Shown here piece after piece: positions 48,654-58,059 of a stretch of DNA of 64,000 bases (within the stretch, counting starts at the first letter, position 1; the number at the start of each line of letters is the position of its first letter). A program made the position numbers and the translations under genes. The DNA is from Bernardetia sp. MNP-M8 (GTDB taxonomy: Bacteria > Bacteroidota > Bacteroidia > Cytophagales > Bernardetiaceae). The notes beneath the pieces were generated by a model that saw nothing but the letters and a program-made list of their open reading frames with translations, was not told the origin of the DNA and ran no database searches. The DNA lies in contig NZ_CP147012.1 in NCBI RefSeq assembly GCF_037126285.1, positions 4,672,676 through 4,736,675 of the forward strand. The letters run 5' to 3'.

Positions 48654-49061
48654 ATGAAACAAGGAATAAAAATAATTTGCCTATCTCTCTTTTTAGTTTT
48701 TTCTTTTTCTTCTTGTACTTCTTTGTTTGGTTCGAAGAAAGATAATTCTAACAGTTCTATTAAAGCTGGAAAACATAGTGAAACAGGAATTGCATCTTAT
48801 TATGGAGATAAGTATGAAGGAAGACCAACAGCAAGTGGTGAAAAATTCAGACAAAAACTAATGACTGCAGCACACAGAACCCTTCCTTTCGGTACAATGG
48901 TAACTGTTACTAATTTAAAAAATGGAAAACAAATTAGAGTCAGAATAAACGATAGAGGACCTTTTAAAAAAGGGAGAGTTATTGATGTTACCCGAAAAGG
49001 TGCAGAAAAATTAGATTTTATTCGTGACGGACTAACTAAAGTAAAAATAGAATATGATTGA
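48654..49061 (+). CDS. rlpA: RlpA-family lipoprotein (double-psi beta-barrel)
   Basis: 135 residues. The lipobox FSSC makes Cys21 the lipidated residue. The rest is one double-psi beta-barrel: GIASYYGDKYEGRPTASGEKF, then MTAAHRTLPFGTMVTVTNL and VRINDRGPFKKGRVIDVTRKGAEKL. The conserved YGxxxxGRxTASGE, AAHxTLPxGT and NDRGPF blocks are all present, including the catalytic-type Asp. RlpA proteins cleave naked glycan strands of peptidoglycan at division sites in some bacteria. There is no SPOR domain here, so septal targeting is uncertain. Confidence 0.9.
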   Translation: MKQGIKIICLSLFLVFSFSSCTSLFGSKKDNSNSSIKAGKHSETGIASYYGDKYEGRPTASGEKFRQKLMTAAHRTLPFGTMVTVTNLKNGKQIRVRINDRGPFKKGRVIDVTRKGAEKLDFIRDGLTKVKIEYD

Positions 49062-49083
49062 TAGAACAAAAAATGAGGCAACA

Positions 49084-49120
49084 AAAAAAGCTATTTACCG
49101 AATTTGTAAATAGCTTTTTT
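49084..49120. terminator. Bidirectional terminator, rlpA and the lipoprotein gene
   Basis: AAAAAAGCTATTTAC (49084-49098) and GTAAATAGCTTTTTT (49106-49120) form a perfect 15-bp stem with a 7-base loop, between convergent genes. Confidence 0.9.
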
Positions 49121-49165
49121 GAGAAATGAACTTATTATTAAATAACATCAATAAAAAAGAACAAA

Positions 49166-49750
49166 TTATTTGTTGCTTCTAGTTAAAATAAATGAATCAT
49201 TTTGATCATTTACAATAACTAATCTATTATCTGAATATTCAGTAATTTTAAATTTATTTCTAGTAGATGGTTCTGCTATAATATTTTTATTATCATTATA
49301 GTCATAAAGACCACCAAGATATAAGTATAATTCATCTCCTGTTCCATCTACATTCCAATTTCCTGTAGTTCTTCCTCTAGTATAAATTTCATCAGGTGAT
49401 GCTTGATATGTTCCATCTTTATAGAGTTCTAAATTATAATCAACATTTTGTTCGTTGGTAGAGGTCATATCCCAACTACCAGCTATTTCAATAGCAGCAT
49501 TATTCGTGTTCTTCTTATTATCTTTATCATCATCAACTAAAGGATCTATTGGATACAATACAGTATCAAAATCGGTAGGAGTTGGGTCAATATTTATTTT
49601 GGCAAGATTTTCTGATTGAGCTGATTCTTCCACAAATACTTCTTGACGAGTTTCTTCTACTGCTTCACTAGCACAACTAGATAAACCACCTACGATAATA
49701 CTAGCTGAAAGAATAAATTTGATTGCGTTTGATTTGATTGGAGTAAACAT
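49166..49750 (-). CDS. Lipoprotein with lipocalin-like C-terminal domain
   Basis: 194 residues with a lipoprotein signal, lipobox LSSC and Cys26. Residues 30-85 are an acidic, Asn/Asp-rich linker (VDDDKDNKKNTNN). Residues 88-194 begin IAGSWDMTSTNEQNVDYNLELYKDGTY and continue with GNWNVDGTGDELYLYLGG and NRLVIVNDQNDSFILTR. This is the W...L...DG.Y...G.W pattern of small Bacteroidota lipocalin-like domains. It should sit on the outer membrane or in the periplasm. Ligand unknown. Confidence 0.75.
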   Translation of the reverse strand: MFTPIKSNAIKFILSASIIVGGLSSCASEAVEETRQEVFVEESAQSENLAKINIDPTPTDFDTVLYPIDPLVDDDKDNKKNTNNAAIEIAGSWDMTSTNEQNVDYNLELYKDGTYQASPDEIYTRGRTTGNWNVDGTGDELYLYLGGLYDYNDNKNIIAEPSTRNKFKITEYSDNRLVIVNDQNDSFILTRSNK

Positions 49751-50022
49751 ATTAAAAAAATTTAGGTTAAAAAATAAGTTCTAATTAAATTAATAGAACT
49801 ATATACATATAAATTACAGAATGATAAAAATAAATTATTTCAAAAAAAAATGAAATAATACATCTGTTATGTATTTTGACAATATAAGTAAATATTAAAA
49901 ACTTATTGAATATAAAGTATTTAATAAAAATTTATACTCTTATAACGGAACTTAATAAAATTTTGTTTCAAAAAATTTGTATTTTGTTGAAAAAAAACCA
50001 TGTAAAGTTCAACAAAGGGCAG

Positions 50023-50060
50023 TTAAAAAGCCCATATCAGTTAAGATTATGGGCTTTTAA
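50023..50060. terminator. Terminator downstream of the small acidic protein gene
   Basis: TTAAAAAGCCCATA (50023-50036) and TATGGGCTTTTAA (50048-50060) form a strong stem. On the minus strand it follows the stop at 50087 by 27 bp and ends in a T-rich tail. Confidence 0.8.
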
Positions 50061-50086
50061 AAGACAACTAAGCAGCATCTTTTATA

Positions 50087-50428
50087 TTAGTTAGAGTGGT
50101 TATCTCCTCCTAAACTATAATAATTATTTTCTTCATCTTCTGAGCCAATGCTTTCTTGTTGATCATCCAATTCAGCACCAGGAACATCAATAGTTTCTCC
50201 TTCAAAATTTGATTTTGCATTATGCAAAGGAGCTTCTTCATAAAGTTCATTTCTATGATTTGGAGTAGGAATTCCTTTATCCACTACTAATTCATCATCA
50301 TTGTCAATACTGGCTACTTTTTTTCCTTGATTATAAATATCCTCCTTTGGATCATAATCAAATTTGTCTTTAAAGAATTCTTCTGGAGAATCGGTATTTT
50401 TATTTTGTTTTTTATCTGGCGTTTTCAT
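50087..50428 (-). CDS. Small acidic hypothetical protein
   Basis: 113 residues, highly charged and probably disordered, with no signal or membrane segment. Recurrent acidic patches include SPEEFFKDKFDYDPKEDIYNQ, DNDDELVVDKGIPTPNHR and LDDQQESIGSEDEENN. I do not recognise a family. The terminator just downstream and ordinary codon use support expression. Confidence 0.55.
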   Translation of the reverse strand: MKTPDKKQNKNTDSPEEFFKDKFDYDPKEDIYNQGKKVASIDNDDELVVDKGIPTPNHRNELYEEAPLHNAKSNFEGETIDVPGAELDDQQESIGSEDEENNYYSLGGDNHSN

Positions 50429-50566
50429 AAAAAAAAGTTTTAGTTTAAAAAATAAGAGGTGTGAAAATAAAAGTTATTCACTCTCTTTAAAAATATAAAC
50501 ACTAAAACTTATCTAAATGTTGAAAATAATTTGAAAGAAATAAATCTGAGTTAAAATGAGTTTTGG

Positions 50567-51763
50567 CTACCTATCGACTTCTCCCAAATTAATATCTAAA
50601 GAACCAACAATAGCAATCAAATCAGAAAGTAGAGTATTTTGGGCTAAATAAGGCAACACAGAAAGATTACAAAAGGAAGGCGCACGAACTTTCAAACGAA
50701 AAGGAATATCTCCTTTTTTATATTTTGGATTTTGTCTAAAGAAAAAGCCAAGTTCACCTTTCGGACTTTCGCCTCTAAAATAAAAATCAGTTTGAGGTGG
50801 TTTTATACGTTTTGGAACAAGTGCTTGTGGGTCAAAATCTCGTGTTCGTTTATGTTCTTTAGTAAGTTTCTCAATACATTGTTCAATTATTTTTGAAGAT
50901 TCTTTGCACTCTTGAAAGCGAACAAAATTTCTATCCCAACAGTCACCTGTTGTTCCCATTTTTCCCTCTCCAATCGGAATGTCAAAATCTACTTCTTCAT
51001 AAATTGAATATTTATCTACTTTTCTCAAATCCCATTTCAAACCCGAAGCCCGAAGCATTGCACCTGTAACTCCATAGTTAATAGCTGTTTGCATTGGCAA
51101 AACTCCTACATTTGCTGTTCTTGAAACAAATATTCTATTATTGATAAGTAAGTTTTCCAAGTCATCTAATTTAGGTTTCAAATGATTTAGATATTCACTA
51201 CATTTTTCTTCAAAATCTAAAGGTAAATCATAATATAAGCCACCAATCCAAATATAATTGTATAAAAGACGTGCGCCACTTATCCATTCTAACAATCGTA
51301 AAATATATTCTCGCTCTTTCATTAGCCACAAAAAAGGTGTAGTTGCTCCCACATCAACAGCATACGTTCCGATAGCAATAAAATGAGAAGCAATTCGATT
51401 GAGTTCTGCCACCAAAACACGAATATATTCTACTCGTTTTGGTATTTTGTCTGTCATTCCTAACATTTTTTCTACTCCCAGTGCATAAATATGTTCCGAG
51501 TTCATGGAAGCAACATAATCCATTCTATCTATGTAGGGAATAATTTGGGCGTAATTCAGACTTTCAGCATGCTTTTCAAAACAGCGATGCAGATAACCAA
51601 TATGTGGAACAACTTCTCTTACAACTTCACCATCTGTAATAACTTCCAAACGCAAAACACCATGCATAGAAGGATGTTGAGGTCCTAAATTAAAAAGCAT
51701 TTCCTCACTTTTGAGAGTATCAGAAGTGTATTTTGTGGGTTCAGATTGTTGGTGAAAGGACAT
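50567..51763 (-). CDS. nuoD: NADH-quinone oxidoreductase subunit D
   Basis: 398 residues, the 49-kDa subunit of respiratory complex I. Key motifs are FNLGPQHPSMHGVLRLEVITDGE, PHIGYLHRCFEKHAE, YIDRMDYVASMNSEH, GATTPFLWLMKEREYIL, GVTGAMLRASGLKWDLRK and the closing SLDINLGEVDR. The subunit helps form the quinone site at the junction of the peripheral and membrane arms. It is usually in a 13-14-gene nuo operon; here it is alone, with nuoK divergent from it 396 bp away. Confidence 0.96.
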   Translation of the reverse strand: MSFHQQSEPTKYTSDTLKSEEMLFNLGPQHPSMHGVLRLEVITDGEVVREVVPHIGYLHRCFEKHAESLNYAQIIPYIDRMDYVASMNSEHIYALGVEKMLGMTDKIPKRVEYIRVLVAELNRIASHFIAIGTYAVDVGATTPFLWLMKEREYILRLLEWISGARLLYNYIWIGGLYYDLPLDFEEKCSEYLNHLKPKLDDLENLLINNRIFVSRTANVGVLPMQTAINYGVTGAMLRASGLKWDLRKVDKYSIYEEVDFDIPIGEGKMGTTGDCWDRNFVRFQECKESSKIIEQCIEKLTKEHKRTRDFDPQALVPKRIKPPQTDFYFRGESPKGELGFFFRQNPKYKKGDIPFRLKVRAPSFCNLSVLPYLAQNTLLSDLIAIVGSLDINLGEVDR

Positions 51764-52159
51764 AGGAATGATTAAAATTACGAATTTAATGTGTTGAATA
51801 CTAAAGGTTAAAGGTTATCACGGTTATTTTTGTATAACAGTCTTCCAGACTGTTGGATAGGATAAAATACTGCTTTTTATGTTCAGACAAGATGTCTGAA
51901 CTATCTTAACACAAACCGTGATAAGGTTTACTAATGACTTATAAAAAAAAAATATTTTAATTAATTTCTATTTATTATGAAAAAGTTTCGAATTAAATTT
52001 TTAGGAAAACGAATTAAAATTACGATTCAAAAATAAATTGTATTTGGTGAGTTTAGTTGCTAATTTTACAAAAATATGCAATCAAGTTTAATAAACAGAT
52101 TATAATAAATAATTTTTATAGAATTTGACAGTAATTTATCAGAGTTTAATCCATCATAA
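51764..52159. other. Divergent nuoD-nuoK intergenic region
   Basis: 396 bp with no gene. It contains the inverted-repeat element at 51815-51924. A 19-codon open frame (51977-52036, MKKFRIKFLGKRIKITIQK) lies in the remainder but nothing supports it as a gene. The promoters of both nuo genes should be here. Confidence 0.5.
51815..51924. repeat. Inverted-repeat element, ends TTATCACGGTT
   Basis: The perfect 11-bp ends TTATCACGGTT (51815-51825) and AACCGTGATAA (51914-51924) enclose two perfect hairpins, CAGTC-ttcca-GACTG (51838-51852) and GTTCAGACA-aga-TGTCTGAAC (51881-51901). It has no coding potential. The form is that of a MITE or a structured regulatory RNA. One copy in the window. Confidence 0.7.
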
Positions 52160-52438
52160 ATGATACTTTTTGTAGCTGCAATTTTGTTCGGAATTGGAAT
52201 TTTGATTGTCTTGACACGTAAAAATGCAATGCTTGTCTTGATGGGAATCGAACTAATGCTAACAGCTTCTATGCTCAATTTTATTGCTTTTTCGAAAGGA
52301 ATGGAAGCGCATTTATTTGTCCTTTTGATTATTGTGGTGGCTGCTGCCGAAATTACGATTGCACTAGCTTTGATTCTGAAAATCTATAACTATTTTGGAC
52401 ACATTGAAATAGATGAAATTTTAGAAAAAGAAGAATAA
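52160..52438 (+). CDS. nuoK: NADH-quinone oxidoreductase subunit K
   Basis: 92 residues with three transmembrane helices. The two conserved membrane glutamates of NuoK are present: Glu31 in MGIELMLTAS and Glu64 in AAAEITIALAL. It is part of the proton-pumping membrane arm of complex I. No nuoJ or nuoL flanks it, which is unusual; downstream is family-B repeat copy 4. Confidence 0.95.
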   Translation: MILFVAAILFGIGILIVLTRKNAMLVLMGIELMLTASMLNFIAFSKGMEAHLFVLLIIVVAAAEITIALALILKIYNYFGHIEIDEILEKEE

Positions 52439-52446
52439 AGACACTA

Positions 52447-52568
52447 TTTTTGTGTGTTCAACTTCTTAGAATTGAACGAAATGCTTTCTCAGAAGCATAA
52501 TTTAAGCTAATAAATCACGCTTCTGAGGAAGCGAAACATTCGTTTTTGGGAAAACGAATGCACGAAAG
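52447..52568. repeat. Family-B MITE-like repeat, copy 4
   Basis: It begins 8 bp after the nuoK stop with TTTTTGTGTGTTCAACTTC and TTAGAATTGAA (a decayed palindrome). GCTTTCTCAGAAGC and CGCTTCTGAGGAAGCG follow, then a CATTCGTTTTTGGGAAAACGAATG hairpin (52538-52561). Both outer termini of the complete copy are missing. Confidence 0.65.
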
Positions 52569-52603
52569 TCTCAATATTAAGAAACAAAAATATAAAAATT
52601 AAG

Positions 52604-53866
52604 ATGATAAATCAATTTATAGAAAAAATAGAAGAAAGTTTAGAAAAAAATACGTTTATCAAAATTACCTTATCAAACTTTACTTCAAATCAAGAAAAAT
52701 CTACACTCAAAAAAATATTGATTCGCAAAACGATTATCAAAAGAGAAGAAAAACTAACTTTTGTTTATCGTCATAAAACGAATGATATTACTAAAAACTA
52801 TTCTGTCGAAGAAGGAATGAAAGAAATTATAACATTTCTCACAAAAGAAGATAGTAATGAAAATAATGAAGGATTTTTTAATCAAGCTATTTTGTTTACC
52901 AATCAGTTTGATTTACATCTTAAAAATATAAATAAAAATCCCACTATTCACTCACAAAAGCCAACTCAAAAACAAGCTCTTTCTACTTCGCACGACAAAC
53001 AAAAAAAACGAGCTATCCAGACTAAAGACCAAGAAGGAAACTCAAAAAATTATCTGCAAGCTCTCAAAATAACAGACCATACAGGAAAAGTGTATAAGAA
53101 TGCACAAGATAAATACAAACAAATCAATCAATATATTGAAATTCTGAGTGTTTTGTTGAAGCAATTACCAACAGAAAAAGAATTGCAAATTACAGACATG
53201 GGCGCAGGAAAAGGGTATCTGACTTTTGCTCTATACGATTATTTGGAAAATAATTTGAAACTCAAAATAAAATCGGTTGGTGTTGAATTTAGAAACGATT
53301 TGGTAGAACTCTGTAACCAAATTGCAGAAGAGTCAGACTTTGAGAATCTTAGTTTTGTAGAAGGAACGATAGAAGAATATAAAATCACACAAGAAAATAT
53401 AGAAGAAAAAACACACGTTTTGATTGCTTTACATGCTTGTGATACTGCGACAGACGATGCAATTTTCAAAGGAATTGAAGCTGATGCAGAGCTGATAGTT
53501 GTTGCGCCTTGTTGTCATAAGCAAATTCGTAGAGAAATGGAAAATGCTTTTAAATCAGACAAATCAGATAAAAAGTCTGAAAATGAACTTTCTCCACTCA
53601 CAAATTATGGTGTTTTTCTAGAGCGACAAGCCGAAATGCTGACTGATACCATGCGTTGTTTGCTTCTCAATTATTGTGGCTATCAAACAAAGGCAGTCGA
53701 ATTTATCTCTGATGCACACACACCAAAAAATGTATTGCTCATTGCTACCAAAAAAGAAAGTTTTTCAGATTCAACTAAAAAAGCAGAGAAGTTGAAGGAA
53801 TTTAAAGATTTAAAATCATTTTTTGGAATTGAAACACATTATCTAGAAAGTTTGATTTTGAAGTAA
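52604..53866 (+). CDS. Class I SAM-dependent methyltransferase (Methyltransf_32-like)
   Basis: 420 residues. Residues 1-150 are a charged N-terminal region that resembles nucleic-acid-binding domains but that I cannot name. The SAM fold begins near 195: ITDMGAGKGYLTFALYDYL (motif I), SVGVEFRNDLVELCNQIAEE (motif II acidic residue), HVLIALHACDTATDDAI (motif IV region) and LIVVAPCCHKQIRREM. The HACDTATD and APCCHKQ blocks are typical of the METTL25/TRM13-like Methyltransf_32 group, often thought to act on RNA. Substrate unknown. Confidence 0.8.
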   Translation: MINQFIEKIEESLEKNTFIKITLSNFTSNQEKSTLKKILIRKTIIKREEKLTFVYRHKTNDITKNYSVEEGMKEIITFLTKEDSNENNEGFFNQAILFTNQFDLHLKNINKNPTIHSQKPTQKQALSTSHDKQKKRAIQTKDQEGNSKNYLQALKITDHTGKVYKNAQDKYKQINQYIEILSVLLKQLPTEKELQITDMGAGKGYLTFALYDYLENNLKLKIKSVGVEFRNDLVELCNQIAEESDFENLSFVEGTIEEYKITQENIEEKTHVLIALHACDTATDDAIFKGIEADAELIVVAPCCHKQIRREMENAFKSDKSDKKSENELSPLTNYGVFLERQAEMLTDTMRCLLLNYCGYQTKAVEFISDAHTPKNVLLIATKKESFSDSTKKAEKLKEFKDLKSFFGIETHYLESLILK

Positions 53867-54048
53867 TATGTATTTTTTTAAAAAGGAGGAATATAATTTT
53901 TTCTCCATTCTTCAATTTCTGGATAATATTCATTATCAAAACAAACTAGTCTTTCGTTATATATTATTTCGTATTGACTCTCCGAGAGAACTAAAAATGT
54001 AATATCTGTATTTTATTTTTACTTCTAAAATCTGACTTCTAACTTTAT

Positions 54049-56274
54049 TTACCAATCTCCATTTTCATTATCCTTAATTTCTTCTTCTACATTTTGTAAG
54101 CGTTCTTGTTCTAATTCTTCATTGCTTTTTTCATTTTCTTTATTTGGATTTGTAAGCATCATACCTTTCTTGAATAGTCTAAATTCTACTCTACGATTTA
54201 CTCGTTTGTCTTCTTCTGTGATTTCTGGAAAAACTAAAGGCTTTTCAGAACCTAAGCCAAATGGTTTTATTCGGTCAGCTTCCAAGCGTCCATAAGACAA
54301 AATATAATTTCGAATAGATTCAGCTCTTTTGAGTGACAGTTCTTTATTTTTTTCTTTATTTCCATCGCTATCTGTATGACCAAAAATATCTAAATTGAAA
54401 TCAGGATGTTCTACCAAAAAATCAATAATTAGATGCAAATCATTTTCCATTTTTGGCAAAATTCCTGTGCTGTTAGGTGCAAACTCAATAGATTTAAATT
54501 GTATTGTTTCTATCTGTGAAGCTGGCGAAGAAGCCATTTTTTGACGAACTCCTTGTACTTCAACCTCTCTATACGTATCACCATTTACTTCAAAAAGTTC
54601 TTCCAAACGAAAGAAGTTTTCACCACTTACAATCAATAAATATTTCTTTTTATCAATCAGTTCAAACTCAAAATTACCCTCTTCATCGATATATTTTGGT
54701 GCAATCGGAATTTTATCAGCAACATCATACACGACTACCACACCACCAAAAATTTCTCCCGTTTGGCTTTCTTTTACTTTTCCTGAGAAACGAACAATTG
54801 CTTTAGGCTGTGCTTCCATAGGCAGAGGAAAAGAATACAAATCAGAGTTGGTATAAGGGTCTTGAACAACTGGCTCATTTCGCATCAGACGAACCTCTTT
54901 TTCGGCTCGTGCATAATATAAAAGGCGTGCAGAAGCATCAATGGTAAAATAATATTCACTACTTTTTGTATTTACAAAAGGACCTAAGTTTTTGGGTTCG
55001 CACCACGTATCACGACTTGTTTTGTAAGACTTGAAAATATCATAACTTCCAAAGGAAAACAAATGACCATTCGAACTAAAATATAAAATATTATCGCTAG
55101 GGTGTAAAAACGGACTTAGTTCATTGGCTTGTGTATTGATAATAGGTCCTATGTTTTGAGCTACTGACCAACGTTTTCGTCCTTGTCTGACTGTAAAATA
55201 AATATCTGTTCCTCCAAAACCTGTTTTTCTATCTGAAGCAAAAAAAAGTGTATCGCCCGTTACCGAAAAACTAGGATGAGAATCCCAAGTGGTAGAATTT
55301 ACGGAAACACCAAAGTTTTGAACCTCATCCCAAATTCCATCTCCTTCATTCCATTTAGCAATATATAAATCACAATCTCCAAAACCATCAGGAGCATCAC
55401 AACGAGAAAAAGCCATATATTTTCCATCTCTACTAATACAAGGTGAGCCTTCATTATAACGAGTATTTAAGCCTTTTAAAGGCAAAGGATAATCCCAACC
55501 AAACTCTCCCAAACGAACCGATTTATAAATATTTTCATCAAACTTATCAGCAGGTAAATATTTACGAACAGGGTCATTTACAGTGTCCATTAAAAGTCTT
55601 TTTGAAGTAAAATAAATGATAGAATCTGTCTGCCCAATCGCCAAACCATATTCTTCATAAGGTGAATTTATTTCCTCTCCCATACTTGTTCCCATTTGGT
55701 CAGGAGGACGCAGCGTATCAACTAATTGCCATTTATCAATCAGTTCATAATAATATTTTAAAGGGACATATTTTGGTTTTTCAGAAGGAGAAGCCAACGA
55801 ATCAAAAGCCAACTGACTTTTTACAGATGAACCTCTATGATGTTTTAATAATAATCTATATAGTTCTAAAGCTAAAGGCTGATTTCCTGTTTTTTCGGCT
55901 GCTTGTGCATACGCCCAAATCAAATCCAAATCTTTTTTGAAATTTTCTATACCAAAATAACGAATATAGGTATCTAGTGCTTTTTTGAGTTCTGGAAGAT
56001 TATTTTCTTGTTGAAGTCTCTTGATTTCTTTTAGTTGACGAGGGTCATAATAATATCTATAACTTTCAATATTCAAAAATGTAATTTGTGGACAATAAAC
56101 TGCTCCTGATTTATTGATAGGACGAAATTCTTCTAATTTTATCTTAGAATCTTTATTGCGCTGAGCATAAGTAGGAGTGAAAAAAACAATTAAAATAAAA
56201 ATACATAGATAGCTAATTTTATATTTATTTTGGTCTAAATTTTTTTTTATTAAAAATAATATTTTATTTTTCAT
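54049..56274 (-). CDS. OmpA-family protein with TPR, PD40 propeller and CRD, PorE-like
   Basis: 741 residues with a signal peptide ending TPTYAQ. Residues 75-160 are helical and TPR-like (LPELKKALDTYIRYFG ... AEKTGNQPLALELYRLLLKH). Residues 190-480 contain PD40 propeller repeats (EGSPCISRDGKYMAFSRCD, SHPSFSVTGDTLFFASDRKTGFGGTDIYF, NELSPFLHPSDNILYFSSNG). Residues 490-570 are a carboxypeptidase-regulatory-like domain (FSGKVKESQTGEIFGGVVVVYD). Residues 600-710 are OmpA_C (FAPNSTGILPKMENDLHLI, DIFGHTDSDGNKEKN, RRVEFRLF), which binds peptidoglycan. The order TPR-PD40-CRD-OmpA is that of PorE, which anchors the type IX secretion machine, and fits the T9SS cargo in this window. PorE is a lipoprotein, whereas no lipobox is visible here, so I call it PorE-like. 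Confidence 0.82.
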   Translation of the reverse strand: MKNKILFLIKKNLDQNKYKISYLCIFILIVFFTPTYAQRNKDSKIKLEEFRPINKSGAVYCPQITFLNIESYRYYYDPRQLKEIKRLQQENNLPELKKALDTYIRYFGIENFKKDLDLIWAYAQAAEKTGNQPLALELYRLLLKHHRGSSVKSQLAFDSLASPSEKPKYVPLKYYYELIDKWQLVDTLRPPDQMGTSMGEEINSPYEEYGLAIGQTDSIIYFTSKRLLMDTVNDPVRKYLPADKFDENIYKSVRLGEFGWDYPLPLKGLNTRYNEGSPCISRDGKYMAFSRCDAPDGFGDCDLYIAKWNEGDGIWDEVQNFGVSVNSTTWDSHPSFSVTGDTLFFASDRKTGFGGTDIYFTVRQGRKRWSVAQNIGPIINTQANELSPFLHPSDNILYFSSNGHLFSFGSYDIFKSYKTSRDTWCEPKNLGPFVNTKSSEYYFTIDASARLLYYARAEKEVRLMRNEPVVQDPYTNSDLYSFPLPMEAQPKAIVRFSGKVKESQTGEIFGGVVVVYDVADKIPIAPKYIDEEGNFEFELIDKKKYLLIVSGENFFRLEELFEVNGDTYREVEVQGVRQKMASSPASQIETIQFKSIEFAPNSTGILPKMENDLHLIIDFLVEHPDFNLDIFGHTDSDGNKEKNKELSLKRAESIRNYILSYGRLEADRIKPFGLGSEKPLVFPEITEEDKRVNRRVEFRLFKKGMMLTNPNKENEKSNEELEQERLQNVEEEIKDNENGDW

Positions 56275-56511
56275 TTTGTTTTTATATAAATCATCAAAAA
56301 TTTCAAGTTATTTCTTGTTACAAAGTAGCCAAAAAGTATGCAATTTATAGAAATCAAGTGTTTGATTTTCGTTTTATTCTACAAAATTTAACTTTTTGAC
56401 TGCCAACTCTTATTTTGAAGAGGTAAATTTAATTATCTTGAATCTTGAATTATCTTTTTGTAATACAACGCTAAAATTTTCTGAATCCTTATATTAAATC
56501 TTATAAAAAAC

Positions 56512-57954
56512 ATGAACGAGCAATTTTTACATTATATATGGAAATTTCAATATTTTGATAAGAATAATTTACTGACAGAAGAAGGAGAAGAATTACAAAT
56601 TATTTCAGCAGGAATTCATAACCACGATGCAGGAGCAGATTTTGAAGATGCTGTTTTAAAGATAGGAAGTAAGCAAAAACAGACAAAATGGCAAGGAACA
56701 ATAGAAATCGATACGTATGGGTTTAATTGGGAAAGTCATCATCATGCTACAAATGAAGCCTACGAAAATGTAGTTTTGCATGTTGTATGGAAGAATCCAA
56801 AGGAGGTTTTTAGAAAAAACGGTTCGAAAGTTTCTGTTTTGGTCTTAGAAAACAGAATTGATGAGCGTTTGTGGTTGAAATATCAAGAGTTTTTGAGAAA
56901 TGAACACAAAATTCCATGTCAAGGTTATTGGAATGAAGGTACTATAAGCAATAATAATATAGAGTTAATTGCATCTTTTGAAAAAATGATGAGCCGAACA
57001 CTTGATGAGCGATTGATTAGAAAATCTCAACATATTCTTTCACTTCTAGAGCGAAATGGTTATGATTGGGAAGAAACAAGTTATCAGGTTTTGTTAGAAC
57101 ATTTTGGATTTAAAAAGAATAATGCTCCTTTTTTACAATTAGCTAAAGAACTACCATTCAAAATTATAAAAAAACATGCGAATCAAATTTCTCAGATAGA
57201 AGCTCTATTGTATGGAATGGCTGGGTTTCTATTAGAGGAGAATAAAGACAAAATTAAACTCTTAGTTGAAAATAATTTTGATTGTCAAAGTAAAAACTTA
57301 AATTTAGAACAAGATTTATTGCAAAATCAATTAGATAAAGAATTACATTATTTTGAAGGATTACAAAAAGAGTTTCGTTTTTTATCTCATAAATATTCTT
57401 TACAAGACAAAGAAGTCAATTTAGCACAATGGAAATTTTTACGATTGCGTCCTTCCAATTTTCCAACAGTCAGAATAGCGCAGGTTATCGGACTTGTATC
57501 TCAGCAAAATCATCTGTTTTCTATTATTCTGAATGCAAAGAAACTAAAAGAATTTTATGAGTTTTTCAAAACAGAGCTACCAACCTACTGGAAAACACAT
57601 TATAATTTTGGAAAGTTAAACAAACAGGAGGAAGATGGGACGTTTAAAGAAAACTCTACATTGGGAAAAGATGCACAGCAAAATTTGATTATCAATGTTG
57701 TCATTCCTATCCGTGTAGCGCATAGTTTATACAGGCAAAAAGAAGATGTTTTGCCTAAAATATGGCTTAATGAGTTAAAAACAGAGAAGAATAGCGTCAT
57801 AAGTCTGTACAAACCTTTAGAAAAAATAAATAATTCTGCTTTCAAAATTAAAACGGCTGCACAATCACAGTCTTTGCTAGAATTGTATAGCCAATATTGT
57901 AATCCTAAAAAATGTCTTTCATGTGAAGTGGGACGAGAAGTTTTAAAGAAGTAA
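56512..57954 (+). CDS. DUF2851 family protein
   Basis: 480 residues, soluble. The N-terminus (MNEQFLHYIWKFQYFDKNNL ... IHNHDAGADFEDAVLKIG) and WQGTIEIDTYGFNWESHHHATNEAYENVVLHVVW are hallmarks of DUF2851, a Bacteroidota-restricted family without known function. The C-terminus has a short Cys pattern (YCNPKKCLSCEVG) that could bind metal. It lies 105 bp upstream of the aminotransferase gene on the same strand. Confidence 0.88.
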   Translation: MNEQFLHYIWKFQYFDKNNLLTEEGEELQIISAGIHNHDAGADFEDAVLKIGSKQKQTKWQGTIEIDTYGFNWESHHHATNEAYENVVLHVVWKNPKEVFRKNGSKVSVLVLENRIDERLWLKYQEFLRNEHKIPCQGYWNEGTISNNNIELIASFEKMMSRTLDERLIRKSQHILSLLERNGYDWEETSYQVLLEHFGFKKNNAPFLQLAKELPFKIIKKHANQISQIEALLYGMAGFLLEENKDKIKLLVENNFDCQSKNLNLEQDLLQNQLDKELHYFEGLQKEFRFLSHKYSLQDKEVNLAQWKFLRLRPSNFPTVRIAQVIGLVSQQNHLFSIILNAKKLKEFYEFFKTELPTYWKTHYNFGKLNKQEEDGTFKENSTLGKDAQQNLIINVVIPIRVAHSLYRQKEDVLPKIWLNELKTEKNSVISLYKPLEKINNSAFKIKTAAQSQSLLELYSQYCNPKKCLSCEVGREVLKK

Positions 57955-58059
57955 GGAAAAATAAAAAAACTATCAGAACTTCTGCTATCAATAAGGTTCT
58001 AAAAAAAATAGTAGCTTTGTACATCATTTCATTCGTAATTTTTAATTTGTAATTGATAT

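Noticed and set aside
49906-50094. 62-codon plus-strand frame
   Set aside because: It runs through the terminator hairpin at 50023-50060 and has no family resemblance; likely chance in AT-rich DNA.
51977-52036. 19-codon basic peptide frame between nuoD and nuoK
   Set aside because: It is too short, with no visible ribosome binding site or homologue known to me.
53848-54030. Minus-strand open stretch reading LVLSESQYEIIYNERLVCFD and EEWRKNYIPPF
   Set aside because: The sequence looks protein-like, but there is no start codon and it overlaps the methyltransferase end; possibly a gene remnant, too weak to annotate.
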